From assembly GCA_964392965.1 (NCBI GenBank), contig CAYMSA010000003.1, forward strand, positions 1 to 52,629: 52,629 nucleotides of DNA. Direction: 5' to 3'. This document shows, one piece after another, positions 8,680 through 17,717 of this stretch. Made by a program: the position numbers and the translations under genes. Each line of letters opens with the position of its first letter. Positions within the stretch are counted from its first letter, which is position 1. The DNA is from CAYMSA01 sp964392965 (GTDB taxonomy: Bacteria; Actinomycetota; Coriobacteriia; Anaerosomatales; Anaerosomataceae). The notes below the pieces were generated by a model that saw only the letters and a program-made list of their open reading frames with translations, was not told the DNA's origin and ran no database searches.

Positions 8680-9014
8680 GTGTGCCTCCTCGGCACAGTT
8701 GTACCCGCCAGGCAACGGACAGGCAACCATTGGCGGCGATTCGGTAACATAACCGGCCTTTCCCTGTTGGCGACAGCGGTTTGAGGCGATGCTCTAAACA
8801 ACCTGTGCGGATATGCCCGATCCGCCGGCCCTCTCTCTCCGTTGGCGCTCCTCCACGCCAACCCGAACGAGGCGCTTCATGCGCCTCGTTCGGCGTTTCA
8901 GGGGATGGTTCGCTCGCCAAACGTGACGGGCGACTCCTCTCCTGACTGCGAGACGGTTCTCGTCCTCCCTCCGCCGCGGTAGAATCACCCGGGGTCAACG
9001 AGGGAGGAGTGCGT
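8680..9014. other. Divergent intergenic region with a strong hairpin
   Basis: This 335-base spacer separates the coiled-coil gene (minus) from the WYL pair (plus). It holds a perfect 12-base inverted repeat, CGAACGAGGCGC at 8864-8875 and its complement at 8881-8892, with a five-base TTCAT loop and no T-run. A terminator is not expected between divergent genes, so it may be a leader structure or a relic of a lost gene. I found no convincing promoter or riboswitch core. Confidence 0.5.
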
Positions 9015-9983
9015 ATGCCGAGCGCCGCCGAACGACAGGTGAATCTCGCGTTGCTGCTCGCCTCGACGCGCCGGCCGGTCACCGCCGCCGAGTGCCGCGA
9101 GGCGGGACTCGGCTATCCCGACGGTCAGGACGACGCGGCCTTCCTCAGGATGCTGGAACGCGACAAGGACTTCCTGCGCGACATGGGCTTCGCGATCGAG
9201 GTGACCCGTGAGGGCGGCACCGAGGCGTACCGCATCGACGCGTCGGCGACGTTCGCCGAGCCACTCGATCTCGACACCTCGGCGCTCGCAGCCCTCCGCA
9301 CCGTCGCCGCCTCGCTCTCGTCCGACCCCGGCTTCCCGTTCAGGGACGACCTCCTCCTCGCGCTCGGCAAACTCGACTCCGCAACCGAGGACGGTCCCGG
9401 CACCCCGGGTGTGGCGACCGTCACGCGAGACGGCGCGGGACCGGCACGGGCGCTCGCCGAAGCGGTCAGATCGCGCAAGACGGTGTCGTTCACGTACACG
9501 AACGCCGGAGGCCGTGTGCAGGCGCGCGACGTCGACCCCTACGGCCTGCATCTCTGGGACGGCCGCTGGTACCTCACCGGTCGCGACCATGTGAGCGGCG
9601 ACGTCAGGACGTTCGCGCTCACCCGCATGACGGACGTGACCGTGAACGTTGCGCGGCCCCACACGCCGGACTTCGAGCCCCCGTCGGACTTCGACATCAG
9701 GGCCTACGAGCGCCTGCCCTTCCAGTACGGCCCGCAGGCCGTGACCGCCCGCATCCGCATCGCGGCACAGGAGGCGTGGCGGGCGGAGCGCATCGCCCGC
9801 GGGAAAGGGACGCTCGAGAACCACGCCGACGGCTCCGTCACGTGGACGGTGGAGGGAGCCGACGCCACCGCGCTCGCCGGATGGCTCGTCCGGAGCGGCC
9901 CGGGGCTCACCCCCGAGGCGCCACCGGAGCTCGCCCGGGCGTTCGCGGACGGGCTGCGATCGGTGGTGGCACTCCATGGCTGA
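9015..9983 (+). CDS. WYL-domain transcriptional regulator, PafB-like
   Basis: A 322-residue regulator with an N-terminal helix-turn-helix region (about 1-70) and a WYL domain at about 150-215 carrying the family triad in RWYLTGRD. A C-terminal WCX-like extension follows. In actinobacteria, paired WYL proteins PafB and PafC form a heterodimer that switches on most of the DNA-damage response; the WYL domain is thought to sense a nucleic-acid ligand. GGAGG seven bases upstream favours ATG 9015 over GTG 9009. The next gene begins eight bases before this one ends, so the two are translationally linked. No pafA or proteasome gene is beside them, unlike in mycobacteria, so orthology is inferred from the tandem arrangement and domain makeup. 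Confidence 0.85.
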   Translation: MPSAAERQVNLALLLASTRRPVTAAECREAGLGYPDGQDDAAFLRMLERDKDFLRDMGFAIEVTREGGTEAYRIDASATFAEPLDLDTSALAALRTVAASLSSDPGFPFRDDLLLALGKLDSATEDGPGTPGVATVTRDGAGPARALAEAVRSRKTVSFTYTNAGGRVQARDVDPYGLHLWDGRWYLTGRDHVSGDVRTFALTRMTDVTVNVARPHTPDFEPPSDFDIRAYERLPFQYGPQAVTARIRIAAQEAWRAERIARGKGTLENHADGSVTWTVEGADATALAGWLVRSGPGLTPEAPPELARAFADGLRSVVALHG

Positions 9984-10971
9984 GAACTCCCGGCCCACTG
10001 CGACTCGCGAGACGGCCGCTGCACGCACGCGTCGACTCCTGGCGCTCCTCCCCCACCTGCGACGCGGCGAGCGGCTCTCGGTCTCGCGCCTCGCCACGCT
10101 CGTCGGCAGTACGCCCGGGCGCGTGCACGACGACCTGTGGGAGCTCATGTTCTGCGGCATCCCGCCGTACGATCCGGGAAGCCTCATCGACCTCGCCATC
10201 GACGAGGACACGATCACGGTCATCAACGAGCCGCCCGGTCTCCTGCAGCCCGTGCGTTTCACGCACGCCGAGTGCGGCGCGCTCGCGATGGCGCTACAGG
10301 AGGCGGGCTTCCCTGCCGGGAGCGACCTCGTCACCCGGGTGCTCTCGGCAGCCGCCACGACCGTCTCCCCTGAGGAGATCCGGCGCACGCTGCTCGTGGG
10401 GCCCGCCGGCGGCGGCGGACGACCGGGTGATATGGGCTTGGGCGACGTGTACGCACTCCTCGCCGAGGCCTCCGAGTGCTGCGAGAAGGTCGACATCACC
10501 TACCACACAGGAGCTTCGGGCAGGATCTCGCACCGGAGGATCCGCCCCGAAGCGCTTTCGAACCGCTACGGGATCTGCTACGTGACGGCGTTCTGCGAGC
10601 TCGCCGCCGAGCGACGCACGTTTCGCCTCGACCGTATCCAGGAGGCCGCGCCCACCCGCGAGCACTTCGAGCGGCCGGCTCAGTCCGGCCAGGCCGACGT
10701 CATGCCCGACGTCTCTCAGCTCCCCACCGCGACCGTGCGCTTCGCATCCGGGGCCACCGTTCCCGACGGGCACGACTGGCCGGGGCGCGCGATAGTCGGC
10801 ACCGACGCGGACGGCCGGGCGACGGTCACCGTCCCCTACCAGGGCGTGCAGTGGATCGCCCGGCAGGTCGTGTCGTACCTGGGGCAGGCCGAAGTGCTTG
10901 AGCCCGCCGAGGTGCGCGAGGCCGTCCGCGCACTCGGCGAACGCCTGCTCGCGGAGGTGGACGCTGCGTAA
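9976..10971 (+). CDS. WYL-domain transcriptional regulator, PafC-like
   Basis: A 331-residue partner of the upstream WYL protein. The N-terminal winged helix begins near residue 20 (TRRLLALLPHL), and a PafC-like segment reads DLWELMFCGIPPYDPGSLIDL-type (about 52-72). The WYL region is degenerate: GICYVTAFCE replaces the WYL triad, as is common in the second member of such pairs. A C-terminal WCX-like part ends with VSYLGQAEVLEPAEVREAV. It overlaps the upstream gene by eight bases, so the two proteins are probably made in equal amounts and dimerise. It is convergent with the DinG-type helicase gene 45 bases away. Which genes the pair controls here is unknown; repair genes such as addAB would be natural targets. 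Confidence 0.85.
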   Translation: MAENSRPTATRETAAARTRRLLALLPHLRRGERLSVSRLATLVGSTPGRVHDDLWELMFCGIPPYDPGSLIDLAIDEDTITVINEPPGLLQPVRFTHAECGALAMALQEAGFPAGSDLVTRVLSAAATTVSPEEIRRTLLVGPAGGGGRPGDMGLGDVYALLAEASECCEKVDITYHTGASGRISHRRIRPEALSNRYGICYVTAFCELAAERRTFRLDRIQEAAPTREHFERPAQSGQADVMPDVSQLPTATVRFASGATVPDGHDWPGRAIVGTDADGRATVTVPYQGVQWIARQVVSYLGQAEVLEPAEVREAVRALGERLLAEVDAA

Positions 10972-11016
10972 GCAGCCGGCCGCTGAAGGCGCACAGCGGT
11001 CGTGCGCGGGCAGGGC

Positions 11017-13920
11017 CTACCGCCCGAAGCGAGCCCGGATCGCGTCGCCGATCTCATCGACGGGCAGCCGCTCGACGTCACGAACCGGCAGCGCCCGCAG
11101 AAAGGTGCGGGCGTAGGTCTTGGAACCCGCAAGGCGTGCGTCGGCCAGAACGAGGCACCCCTCGTCGGTGGATGAGCGGATGAGGCGCCCGGCGGCCTGC
11201 TTGAGCTCGATGACCGCCTCGGGCAGATAATAGCGGCCCCACCAGTCGCGCTCGCGCTCCCGGCGCTCCTCGAGGACCGGATCGTTCACGGGGCCGAACG
11301 GCAGGCGCGGGATCACGACGCATCGCAGCGTGTCGCCCTTGGCATCGAAGCCCTCCCAGAACGACTTCGTGGCGAAGAGTGACGTCCGCTCGTCGGCGAC
11401 GAACTCGTCGGCGACGCGCTTGCGCGAGACGCCCCGGCTCTGTACGAGCAGCGGCAGCCCCTCGGCCTCAAGCGGCCTGGCCAGCAGGCGGTAGAGCTCG
11501 TCCATGTCGCGCCGGTTGGTGAAAAGCGTGAGGACCGAGCCACCCATCGCGACGTGAATCTCGTACAGCAGGTCGCGCAGGGCGGCGATGTACGCCGGAT
11601 AGCCGGAGGACGACGGCTGGCAGGGCTCCGGCATGCCCGTGGGGACGAAGACCGCCATCTGCCGCTCGAAGTCGTAACTGCTGTCGAGGCGCAGCGTGAC
11701 GAACCGCGCCGAGCCGAGCCGATCGAATCCCACGGCGTGCTCGAAGTGCCGGAAATCGTCGCCCGCGGCGATGGTGGCCGACGTGTAGACGACCGAGAGC
11801 ACGCGCGGGTAGAACTGCTCGGCGAGCGCCTCGCCCACGTCGAGCAACAGCGCGTCCAGACGCTCGGCCGACTGCTCCCGCCGGCGGTCGACGGTGGCGG
11901 TATATACGAAGCGGTCGTCATCGCCGTCGAGGACGGCGACGAGCCCGGCGAGCTGCTCGGCGATGCCCGAAAGCTGTCCGAGGAGATCGGTGCGCTGCTC
12001 GGCGAACGCCTCACCGCCTTCCTCGAGCGCGCTCATGAGCGTGCGCCCCGCGCCGAGGATGCTCTCGAGGCGCCGTGCGAGAGAGCGGCCCACGCCGGCC
12101 GCGGCGCCCCAGGCCCCACCGTCGCGCATCTGCGCGGTGAGGCGCAGCTCTGCCCGATCGTACGCGGTCGCAGCGCCGGAGCCGAGATCCTTCACGAAGT
12201 CGAAGAAGGAGTCCGCGATCGTGGCCGCCTCCTCCACGAGTTCGCGCATCCCGTCGATCGCGACGAGCGCCGAGGACGCATTCTCCCCCGCCTCGGCCGC
12301 TACGTGCGCGCGTAGCGCGGTGAGCATGCCGCCGCGCCCCTTCAGGTCGAGCCCTCCGAGCAGTCCACGCAGTTCCGCGTGACCGGAGCCCATCGAAAGC
12401 TGATCGCGGGCCTCGGCCTCGGCGGCGTGCGCCTCGTCGACCACCCAGTGGCGGATGGGCGGCAGGATGCCGCCATCGGTCATGAGGTCGCGGAAGAGCA
12501 ACGAGTGGTTGGTCACGACGATGTGGGCGCCGACAGCGCGTCGACGGGCGCCGTGCAGGTAACAAAGCGACGGGTAGAAGCGACAGTGCTTCTTCGAGCA
12601 GTCGGCGAACGACGCGAGGACCTGCTGGCCGAGCCCCGGAGACCAGTGCAGGTTGATGGCCTCCTTGTCGCCCCAGCGCGTCTGCGCGGTCCACGTGAGC
12701 AGCATGGCTGCGGCGGCAGCGCGCTCGGCATCGGGCGGCGCGTCCAGGAGCCGCTGCAGCTTGCGCAGGCAGACATAGTGCTCGTAGCCCTTGAGGGCGG
12801 TGAAGCGTAGCTCACCCGGGAGCTGTCCGGCGAGTCGCGGAAGCTCATGATGGATGAGCTGGTCCATGAGTGTGTTCGTCTTGGTGGCCACGCCCACCGG
12901 CACGCTGTTGCGCATGGCGAACGCAGCCGCCGGCACGAGGTAGGCGACCGACTTGCCCACGCCTGTCCCGGCCTCGACGGCCACCGAGCGCGATGCGCGG
13001 AACGCGTCGAGCACCGCCTGGGCCATGCGGGACTGCTCGGAACGCGGCTCGTAACCATCGTACATCGCGCCGACCACCCCGTCGGGCTGGAACGCCGAGA
13101 GCACCTCGGCGGCGTCGGGCATGACGAGGTCCACCTCACAGGCGTCAGCGAGCGCCGTCGTCCGCTCGGCGCGCAGACTCTCACCACGCAGCGCACGCAG
13201 GTCGAAGCCGCGCGCCTCGACGCCGGCCGCCAGGTGCGTGAAGACGCGACGAGCGGGCCACTCGGGACAGGCGGTGCCGAGCCGCGCGAGTTCGTGCAGG
13301 ACTGCTGGAGGGAGGTCCGCGAGGGCACAGAGCGCGATACGCCAGACGCGGAAGAGTGCCTCGGTGTCATCGGCAGCGCGGTGATCGGCGTCCGACGAAA
13401 CACCGAACGCGCGAGCGAGGTCGGTGAGGCGGTGTGAGCGCAGACGCGGCAGTGCGATGCGGGTGACATCGAGCGAATCGACCCAGGGACCGGCGAGCCG
13501 GAACGGCCCCAGTGCGTGCTCGAGGAACGCGCGATCGAAGCTCACGTTGTGCGCGACGATCGGCCGCGAGCCGACGGCTTTCACGAGGTCTCCGAGCGCC
13601 CGTTCGACCGGTGGAGCACCGGCCACGAGCGCATCGTCGATGCCGGTGAGCGCGCTGGTCTCGTGCGGGATGGGGCGCACCGGACGCACAAGCGTGCTCC
13701 AACGCTCGACCACTTCGGCGCCGCGTGCGATGAGCACCGCCGCCTCGATGATCTCATCGCGCGACGGATCGAACCCGGTCGTCTCGAGGTCGAGGAAGGC
13801 GAGCTCCTCCTCGAAGCCGAAGACCGCCGTCCGGGCGCGCTCCGCCAGCAGGGCATACGCCCTGACTACTTCGGGGTCGGTCCCCGGCTGCAAGAACGAG
13901 GCGAGTGGTTCACTTGTCAT
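11017..13920 (-). CDS. dinG: DnaQ-like exonuclease fused to DinG-family Fe-S helicase
   Basis: A 967-residue two-enzyme protein. Residues about 38-195 form a DEDD 3'-5' exonuclease: DLETT at 44-48, HN..FD at 124-129 and HRAADD at 180-185. The rest is an XPD/DinG-type superfamily 2 helicase with AGTGVGKS at 317-324 and DEAH at 495-498. Cysteines 384, 441, 446 and 453 lie between these motifs in the position of the XPD-family iron-sulfur cluster. The late motif LKQAAGRLIRSSTD is helicase motif VI. DinG proteins unwind 5'-3' and resolve R-loops and repair intermediates; the exonuclease-fused form is typical of Gram-positives. ATG 13920 has no strong ribosome site but begins the conserved protein. 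Confidence 0.93.
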   Translation of the reverse strand: MTSEPLASFLQPGTDPEVVRAYALLAERARTAVFGFEEELAFLDLETTGFDPSRDEIIEAAVLIARGAEVVERWSTLVRPVRPIPHETSALTGIDDALVAGAPPVERALGDLVKAVGSRPIVAHNVSFDRAFLEHALGPFRLAGPWVDSLDVTRIALPRLRSHRLTDLARAFGVSSDADHRAADDTEALFRVWRIALCALADLPPAVLHELARLGTACPEWPARRVFTHLAAGVEARGFDLRALRGESLRAERTTALADACEVDLVMPDAAEVLSAFQPDGVVGAMYDGYEPRSEQSRMAQAVLDAFRASRSVAVEAGTGVGKSVAYLVPAAAFAMRNSVPVGVATKTNTLMDQLIHHELPRLAGQLPGELRFTALKGYEHYVCLRKLQRLLDAPPDAERAAAAAMLLTWTAQTRWGDKEAINLHWSPGLGQQVLASFADCSKKHCRFYPSLCYLHGARRRAVGAHIVVTNHSLLFRDLMTDGGILPPIRHWVVDEAHAAEAEARDQLSMGSGHAELRGLLGGLDLKGRGGMLTALRAHVAAEAGENASSALVAIDGMRELVEEAATIADSFFDFVKDLGSGAATAYDRAELRLTAQMRDGGAWGAAAGVGRSLARRLESILGAGRTLMSALEEGGEAFAEQRTDLLGQLSGIAEQLAGLVAVLDGDDDRFVYTATVDRRREQSAERLDALLLDVGEALAEQFYPRVLSVVYTSATIAAGDDFRHFEHAVGFDRLGSARFVTLRLDSSYDFERQMAVFVPTGMPEPCQPSSSGYPAYIAALRDLLYEIHVAMGGSVLTLFTNRRDMDELYRLLARPLEAEGLPLLVQSRGVSRKRVADEFVADERTSLFATKSFWEGFDAKGDTLRCVVIPRLPFGPVNDPVLEERRERERDWWGRYYLPEAVIELKQAAGRLIRSSTDEGCLVLADARLAGSKTYARTFLRALPVRDVERLPVDEIGDAIRARFGR

Positions 13921-13979
13921 GTGATGCAGGGTAGCACGCGCATACGACGCGCAGGCGCCCGCGCGTGAGGTCCCGGAGC

Positions 13980-14471
13980 CTACTCGGCGAAGGAGCCGAG
14001 GCCTCGCGAGACGAGTACCCAGTCGTCGTCGCTGCGTTCGAACGTCCAGACGTACTGCATCGTCCCGGCGGGCATGCTCGCGGTGACGAGGACCTGCGCG
14101 GTAGTCTCACTCGAAGAGACACCGTCAATCGAGTACCCGGTGATCCCGTAGCCCTCGAGCGACGCGGAGAAGCTCTCGAGATCCTGCTCGGCGCGCTTGT
14201 CGGCGGGCAGCCGTTCGTATGCGGCCTCGTAGTCACCGCCGATGACCGCGTCGAAATAGCCACCGATGAACTGCTCGGGGGTCTCTTCGGCCGGTACGAC
14301 GGTCGGCGTCGCTGTCTCCGAGGCAGGGGCCTGTGCGGTGCCTGGCGTGACCGACGGGCTCGCGAAACGATGGACGAGGAGGAAGGCGATGACGAGTGCG
14401 AGTAGCACGCAGACGATGGCGAGAACGAAGGTCGTCCGGCGGTCTCTCGCGGTCGTCACGGTCTCCGGCAT
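13980..14471 (-). CDS. Small anchored protein with NTF2/DUF4878-like domain
   Basis: A 163-residue protein with one membrane segment at about residues 17-36, a Pro/Thr-rich linker, and an outer domain of about 100 residues. That domain begins TPEQFIGGYFDAVIGGDYEAAYERLP, a pattern seen in DUF4878 and other NTF2-like lipoprotein-type domains; no catalytic residues are evident. The signal region has no lipobox cysteine, so it is probably anchored by the helix. GGGG eight bases upstream favours ATG 14471 over GTG 14480. The gene starts 59 bases after the DinG gene's start codon side ends, in the same direction, and is divergent from the histidine kinase. Function unknown. Confidence 0.75.
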   Translation of the reverse strand: MPETVTTARDRRTTFVLAIVCVLLALVIAFLLVHRFASPSVTPGTAQAPASETATPTVVPAEETPEQFIGGYFDAVIGGDYEAAYERLPADKRAEQDLESFSASLEGYGITGYSIDGVSSSETTAQVLVTASMPAGTMQYVWTFERSDDDWVLVSRGLGSFAE

Positions 14472-14663
14472 CGCTGGCACCCCTTCGTCGATGAACAGAT
14501 CGTGCGGTTCCGACCCGCCGTCATCGGCGCGCAGAACTCCGGGAGCATCTTACACGAAGCCCGTCTCTGCGATCCGTCGTCGGTGGTGATGGCTCCGTGA
14601 CAGAGCATCATCGTACACTGTGCTCATCGACCGACGAGTGGCACGGGACCCGGAGGTGACGGC

Positions 14664-16766
14664 GTGGCCGAGCGGAGACCATGGCGGCTGTCCAACCGCC
14701 TCTCCTCGATGATCATCCGCCGGCTCGCGGGGCCGGGGCTCATCGCCTTCGTCCTCGTAGCCGCAATCGTGGGCACTGCCACGGCGCACTTCGCCCGCAG
14801 TCTCACGATCCAGGAAGCGACCGGTCTGCTGGCGCACGTGAACACCCACCTCGACGCCCAGGCGGAACTCGCCGACCTCACGGTCCGGTCCGCCGCACGC
14901 GCGGCCGAGACGGCTTCCGGTGATGCTCTGGCCGAAGAAGACGCCGTAACCGGGGCACTCGGGGACACGGTGGCCTGGGTGCTTGTCGGCGAGAACGGCG
15001 ACATCATCACATCGAGCGGCAGCGAAGACGACGTACGGCTCCTCGCGAGTACCGCCCGGGAGCGTATCGCGAACGGACCGGCGTTCGTCATGCTCCCGGG
15101 GGTAGCGGTCGTCGTCGCCGCGAGCCCCATCGCGAACCCCGGGGGGGCCGGTGCGTCTTCCGCTCTCGTCGCTGCGCGGGCCGTTGACCTCTCTCACCTC
15201 ACGCACCGTGACGCGACGTATGCACTGCTGCTAGCGGAGGAGATGCCGTCGACTGGCGATGGCTGGACGGCGCTCGGGGCACCCGGCGGGTTCACCGGCG
15301 TGCTCGCACGCGTGGCGGACGGACGGGTGACCGTGCAGGGCACGCTTGCGACCGACGAAGATGCACCGCAGCTGGCGGTCGAGCTGTCGCTGCCCGACCC
15401 GTGGCTCGGTGAGAACATCGGACCGGCCCTCATCGTCTTTCTCGCTGGCATCGTCGTGGTGATCCTCGCGGCAGTCGCCGCCGGACTCTTCCTCGGCAGG
15501 ACGGAGTCCGGCGCGCTTGCTGCGTACGCGGACTACGTGCGCCGGCAGGGACAGCTCGCGCTCCAGGGCCAGGACCCCGAACCCCGGATAGCCTTCTCCC
15601 GCCGGCTCCCAGCCGAGATGGCCGACCTCGGCGACGCCATCACCACGCTCCTCACGAGGCTCCGCCGCAGCCAGACCGAGCTCATCGCGGCGAGCGAGCA
15701 GTCAGCATCCAACGAGCGGGCGTTTCGCACAGTGGTCGAGGAGTCGCCGGAACTCAAGATCCTCGTGCGCAACGGTGTGGTCGAAGTCGCCAACCCTGCT
15801 GCTGCGCACTTCTTCGGACTGCGGATGGGTGACCTCGCCAACGCCGACCCTGAAGGGCTGTTCGCCGGCGTGCGCCTCTTCGCCGAGTCGGGCGAAGAGA
15901 TCAGCCCACACGAGATGGCCGGACTCGCTTCCCGTGAGGAGGTGATCGCCCGCTGTGTCATGGACGGCCAGCCCGACCGGTGGGTGGCCTTCTCGATCGC
16001 ACAGCTCGACGGCGAGGGCGACGACTACGTCTTCTCCGCACGGAACATCACCGAGGAGCGTCGCGTCGAGGCACTCCGTGCCGAGGTGAGATCGCTCGTG
16101 TCTCACGACCTCCGCAGTCCGCTCACGGTGGTCCGCGGCTACCTCGATATCCTGGAGAAGCCGCTCGACGTGGAGCAGAGGCAGAAGGCCCTCGACGCTG
16201 CACGTCGCTCTACCGCGCACATGGAGCAACTGCTCGACGACCTCCTGCAGGCCACGCGTGCCGAGAGCGTGCTCGCGCCTCGCGTGATGCGACCCGTAGA
16301 CCTCGGCACGCTCGCCACAGGCATCGCCGCCGCCATCGGAGCGACCGCTACCCAGGGCGTCGTCGTCTCCGCGGACAGCACGGCGGTCGTTCTCGGCGAC
16401 CCCGACCGCCTTCGTCAGGCCATCACCAACCTGCTCTCGAACGCCACGAAGTACAGCCCCGACGACGGCACAATCCGGGTATCGGTAGAACACCGGGACG
16501 GCAGGGTCATCTTCGGCGTGCAAGACGACGGCCCCGGTCTACCGGAAAGCGAATGGGAGAAGGCCTTCGAACGCGGAGTGCGGGGAGACATGTCCGCGCA
16601 GGTTCCCGGTTCGGGACTCGGTCTCTACATCGTGAGGATCGTCGCCGAGTCACACGGCGGCCGCGCATACATCGAAGAACACGATGGCGGCGTACGTTTC
16701 GTACTCGAGCTGCCGACGATCGAGCCCGCCGGTCTTGCCGACGGGCTCGATGTGGAGATGTCCTGA
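14664..16766 (+). CDS. Membrane sensor histidine kinase with PAS domain (orphan)
   Basis: A 700-residue kinase. Two membrane segments at about 24-43 and 253-278 enclose a sensor domain of about 210 residues. A HAMP-like linker follows, then a PAS domain at about 355-460. The phosphoacceptor is His481 in LVSHDLRSPL. ATP-binding motifs are clear: N box NLLSNATKYS at 589-598, DDGPGL at 621-626 and GSGLGL at 649-654. Residues appear intact, so autophosphorylation is expected. No response regulator lies beside it, which makes it an orphan. GTG 14664 is preceded by GGAGGTG. It is divergent from the small anchored protein and convergent with ddl, 15 bases apart. The signal and partner are unknown. 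Confidence 0.92.
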   Translation: MAERRPWRLSNRLSSMIIRRLAGPGLIAFVLVAAIVGTATAHFARSLTIQEATGLLAHVNTHLDAQAELADLTVRSAARAAETASGDALAEEDAVTGALGDTVAWVLVGENGDIITSSGSEDDVRLLASTARERIANGPAFVMLPGVAVVVAASPIANPGGAGASSALVAARAVDLSHLTHRDATYALLLAEEMPSTGDGWTALGAPGGFTGVLARVADGRVTVQGTLATDEDAPQLAVELSLPDPWLGENIGPALIVFLAGIVVVILAAVAAGLFLGRTESGALAAYADYVRRQGQLALQGQDPEPRIAFSRRLPAEMADLGDAITTLLTRLRRSQTELIAASEQSASNERAFRTVVEESPELKILVRNGVVEVANPAAAHFFGLRMGDLANADPEGLFAGVRLFAESGEEISPHEMAGLASREEVIARCVMDGQPDRWVAFSIAQLDGEGDDYVFSARNITEERRVEALRAEVRSLVSHDLRSPLTVVRGYLDILEKPLDVEQRQKALDAARRSTAHMEQLLDDLLQATRAESVLAPRVMRPVDLGTLATGIAAAIGATATQGVVVSADSTAVVLGDPDRLRQAITNLLSNATKYSPDDGTIRVSVEHRDGRVIFGVQDDGPGLPESEWEKAFERGVRGDMSAQVPGSGLGLYIVRIVAESHGGRAYIEEHDGGVRFVLELPTIEPAGLADGLDVEMS
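16719..16751 (-). terminator. Possible terminator of ddl, inside the kinase 3' end
   Basis: A perfect 10-base inverted repeat (ATCGAGCCCG) with a 13-base loop lies 31 bases past the ddl stop codon on the minus strand. It sits within the last codons of the convergent kinase gene. There is no T-run, so this is only a structural suggestion. Confidence 0.4.
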
Positions 16767-16781
16767 TGAAGCGTGAGCTGA

Positions 16782-17717
16782 TCAGTCCTCGAGCGCGTAC
16801 CCTACGATCTTCTCGCAGAGCTCGCCGAAGCTGATTCCCACGGCCTTCGCGGCATCCGGCAGGAGGCTCGTGCCGGTCATGCCGGGAATCGTGTTGACCT
16901 CGAGCACGTACACCTCGTCATCCGGCGTGACGATCACATCGATACGAGAGACACCCCGGCACCCGAGCGCCTGGAAGGCGGCCACGGCGACACGCTTGCA
17001 CTCCGCCTCCGCGGACTCGCTTACCCGTGCAGGGATGATGTGCGTGCTCATGCCCGGCGCGTACTTGGACTCGTAGTCGTAGAACTCGTTCTCGGGAACG
17101 ACCTCGAGCGTGGGAAGCGCGAACGGGTCGGTCGTGCCGAGCACGCCGACCGTCGCCTCGGTACCGGCGATGAACTCCTCGATGAGCACCAGGTCGTCAT
17201 GGCTGAACGCGAGATCGATGGCGGGGGCCAGCTCATCGATGTTGTGAACGATGGACATACCCACCGACGAACCCTCGTGTGCCGGCTTCACGACGACTTT
17301 CTCGCCAAGCAGTGCCACGATCGCAGCAGGATCGTGGGTCTCGCCCGCACGCAACACGACCGATTCGGCGTTCAGGATCCCGGCGGCGTCGAACATGGCC
17401 TTCGCCGCCACCTTGTCGATAGCGAGTGCACTCGCCAGAACGCCCGGCCCTGTGTAGGGCAGACCGAGGATCTCGAGCATGCCCTGGATGGTGCCGTCCT
17501 CGCCCGAGCGTCCGTGGAGGGAGATGTACACGACGTCGAAGTCGCCCTCGCGCAGACGATCGATGAAGCCGAGGTCGGCGGTGTCGAGCGTTTCCACCCG
17601 GTGGCCACGCTCACTCAGCGCAGCGGCGACTGCCGATCCGCTTCTGAGCGACACCTCCCGCTCGGCAGATGTGCCACCGAGAAGCACAGCGATCGAGTAC
17701 TGCTTGTGGTCGGTCAT
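16782..17717 (-). CDS. ddl: D-alanine--D-alanine ligase
   Basis: A 311-residue ATP-grasp ligase that joins two D-alanines for peptidoglycan precursors in the cytoplasm. The N-terminus has the hallmark LLGGTSAEREVSLRSG. The ATP-grasp loop reads EGSSVGM near residue 150, and the C-terminal metal- and substrate-binding part is LEVNTIPGMTGTSLLPDAA. Length is normal. The start is ATG 17717, with AAGG five bases upstream. This ATG overlaps the stop of the preceding membrane-protein gene as ATGA, so the two are translationally coupled. The terminal dipeptide specificity (D-Ala rather than D-Lac) is assumed from family norms; I did not find evidence for a depsipeptide ligase. Confidence 0.95.
   Translation of the reverse strand: MTDHKQYSIAVLLGGTSAEREVSLRSGSAVAAALSERGHRVETLDTADLGFIDRLREGDFDVVYISLHGRSGEDGTIQGMLEILGLPYTGPGVLASALAIDKVAAKAMFDAAGILNAESVVLRAGETHDPAAIVALLGEKVVVKPAHEGSSVGMSIVHNIDELAPAIDLAFSHDDLVLIEEFIAGTEATVGVLGTTDPFALPTLEVVPENEFYDYESKYAPGMSTHIIPARVSESAEAECKRVAVAAFQALGCRGVSRIDVIVTPDDEVYVLEVNTIPGMTGTSLLPDAAKAVGISFGELCEKIVGYALED

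Noticed and set aside
8680..9014. Riboswitch upstream of the coiled-coil gene
   Set aside because: GGGAAAGGCCGG-like bases recalled a riboswitch core, but no complete conserved core could be assembled.
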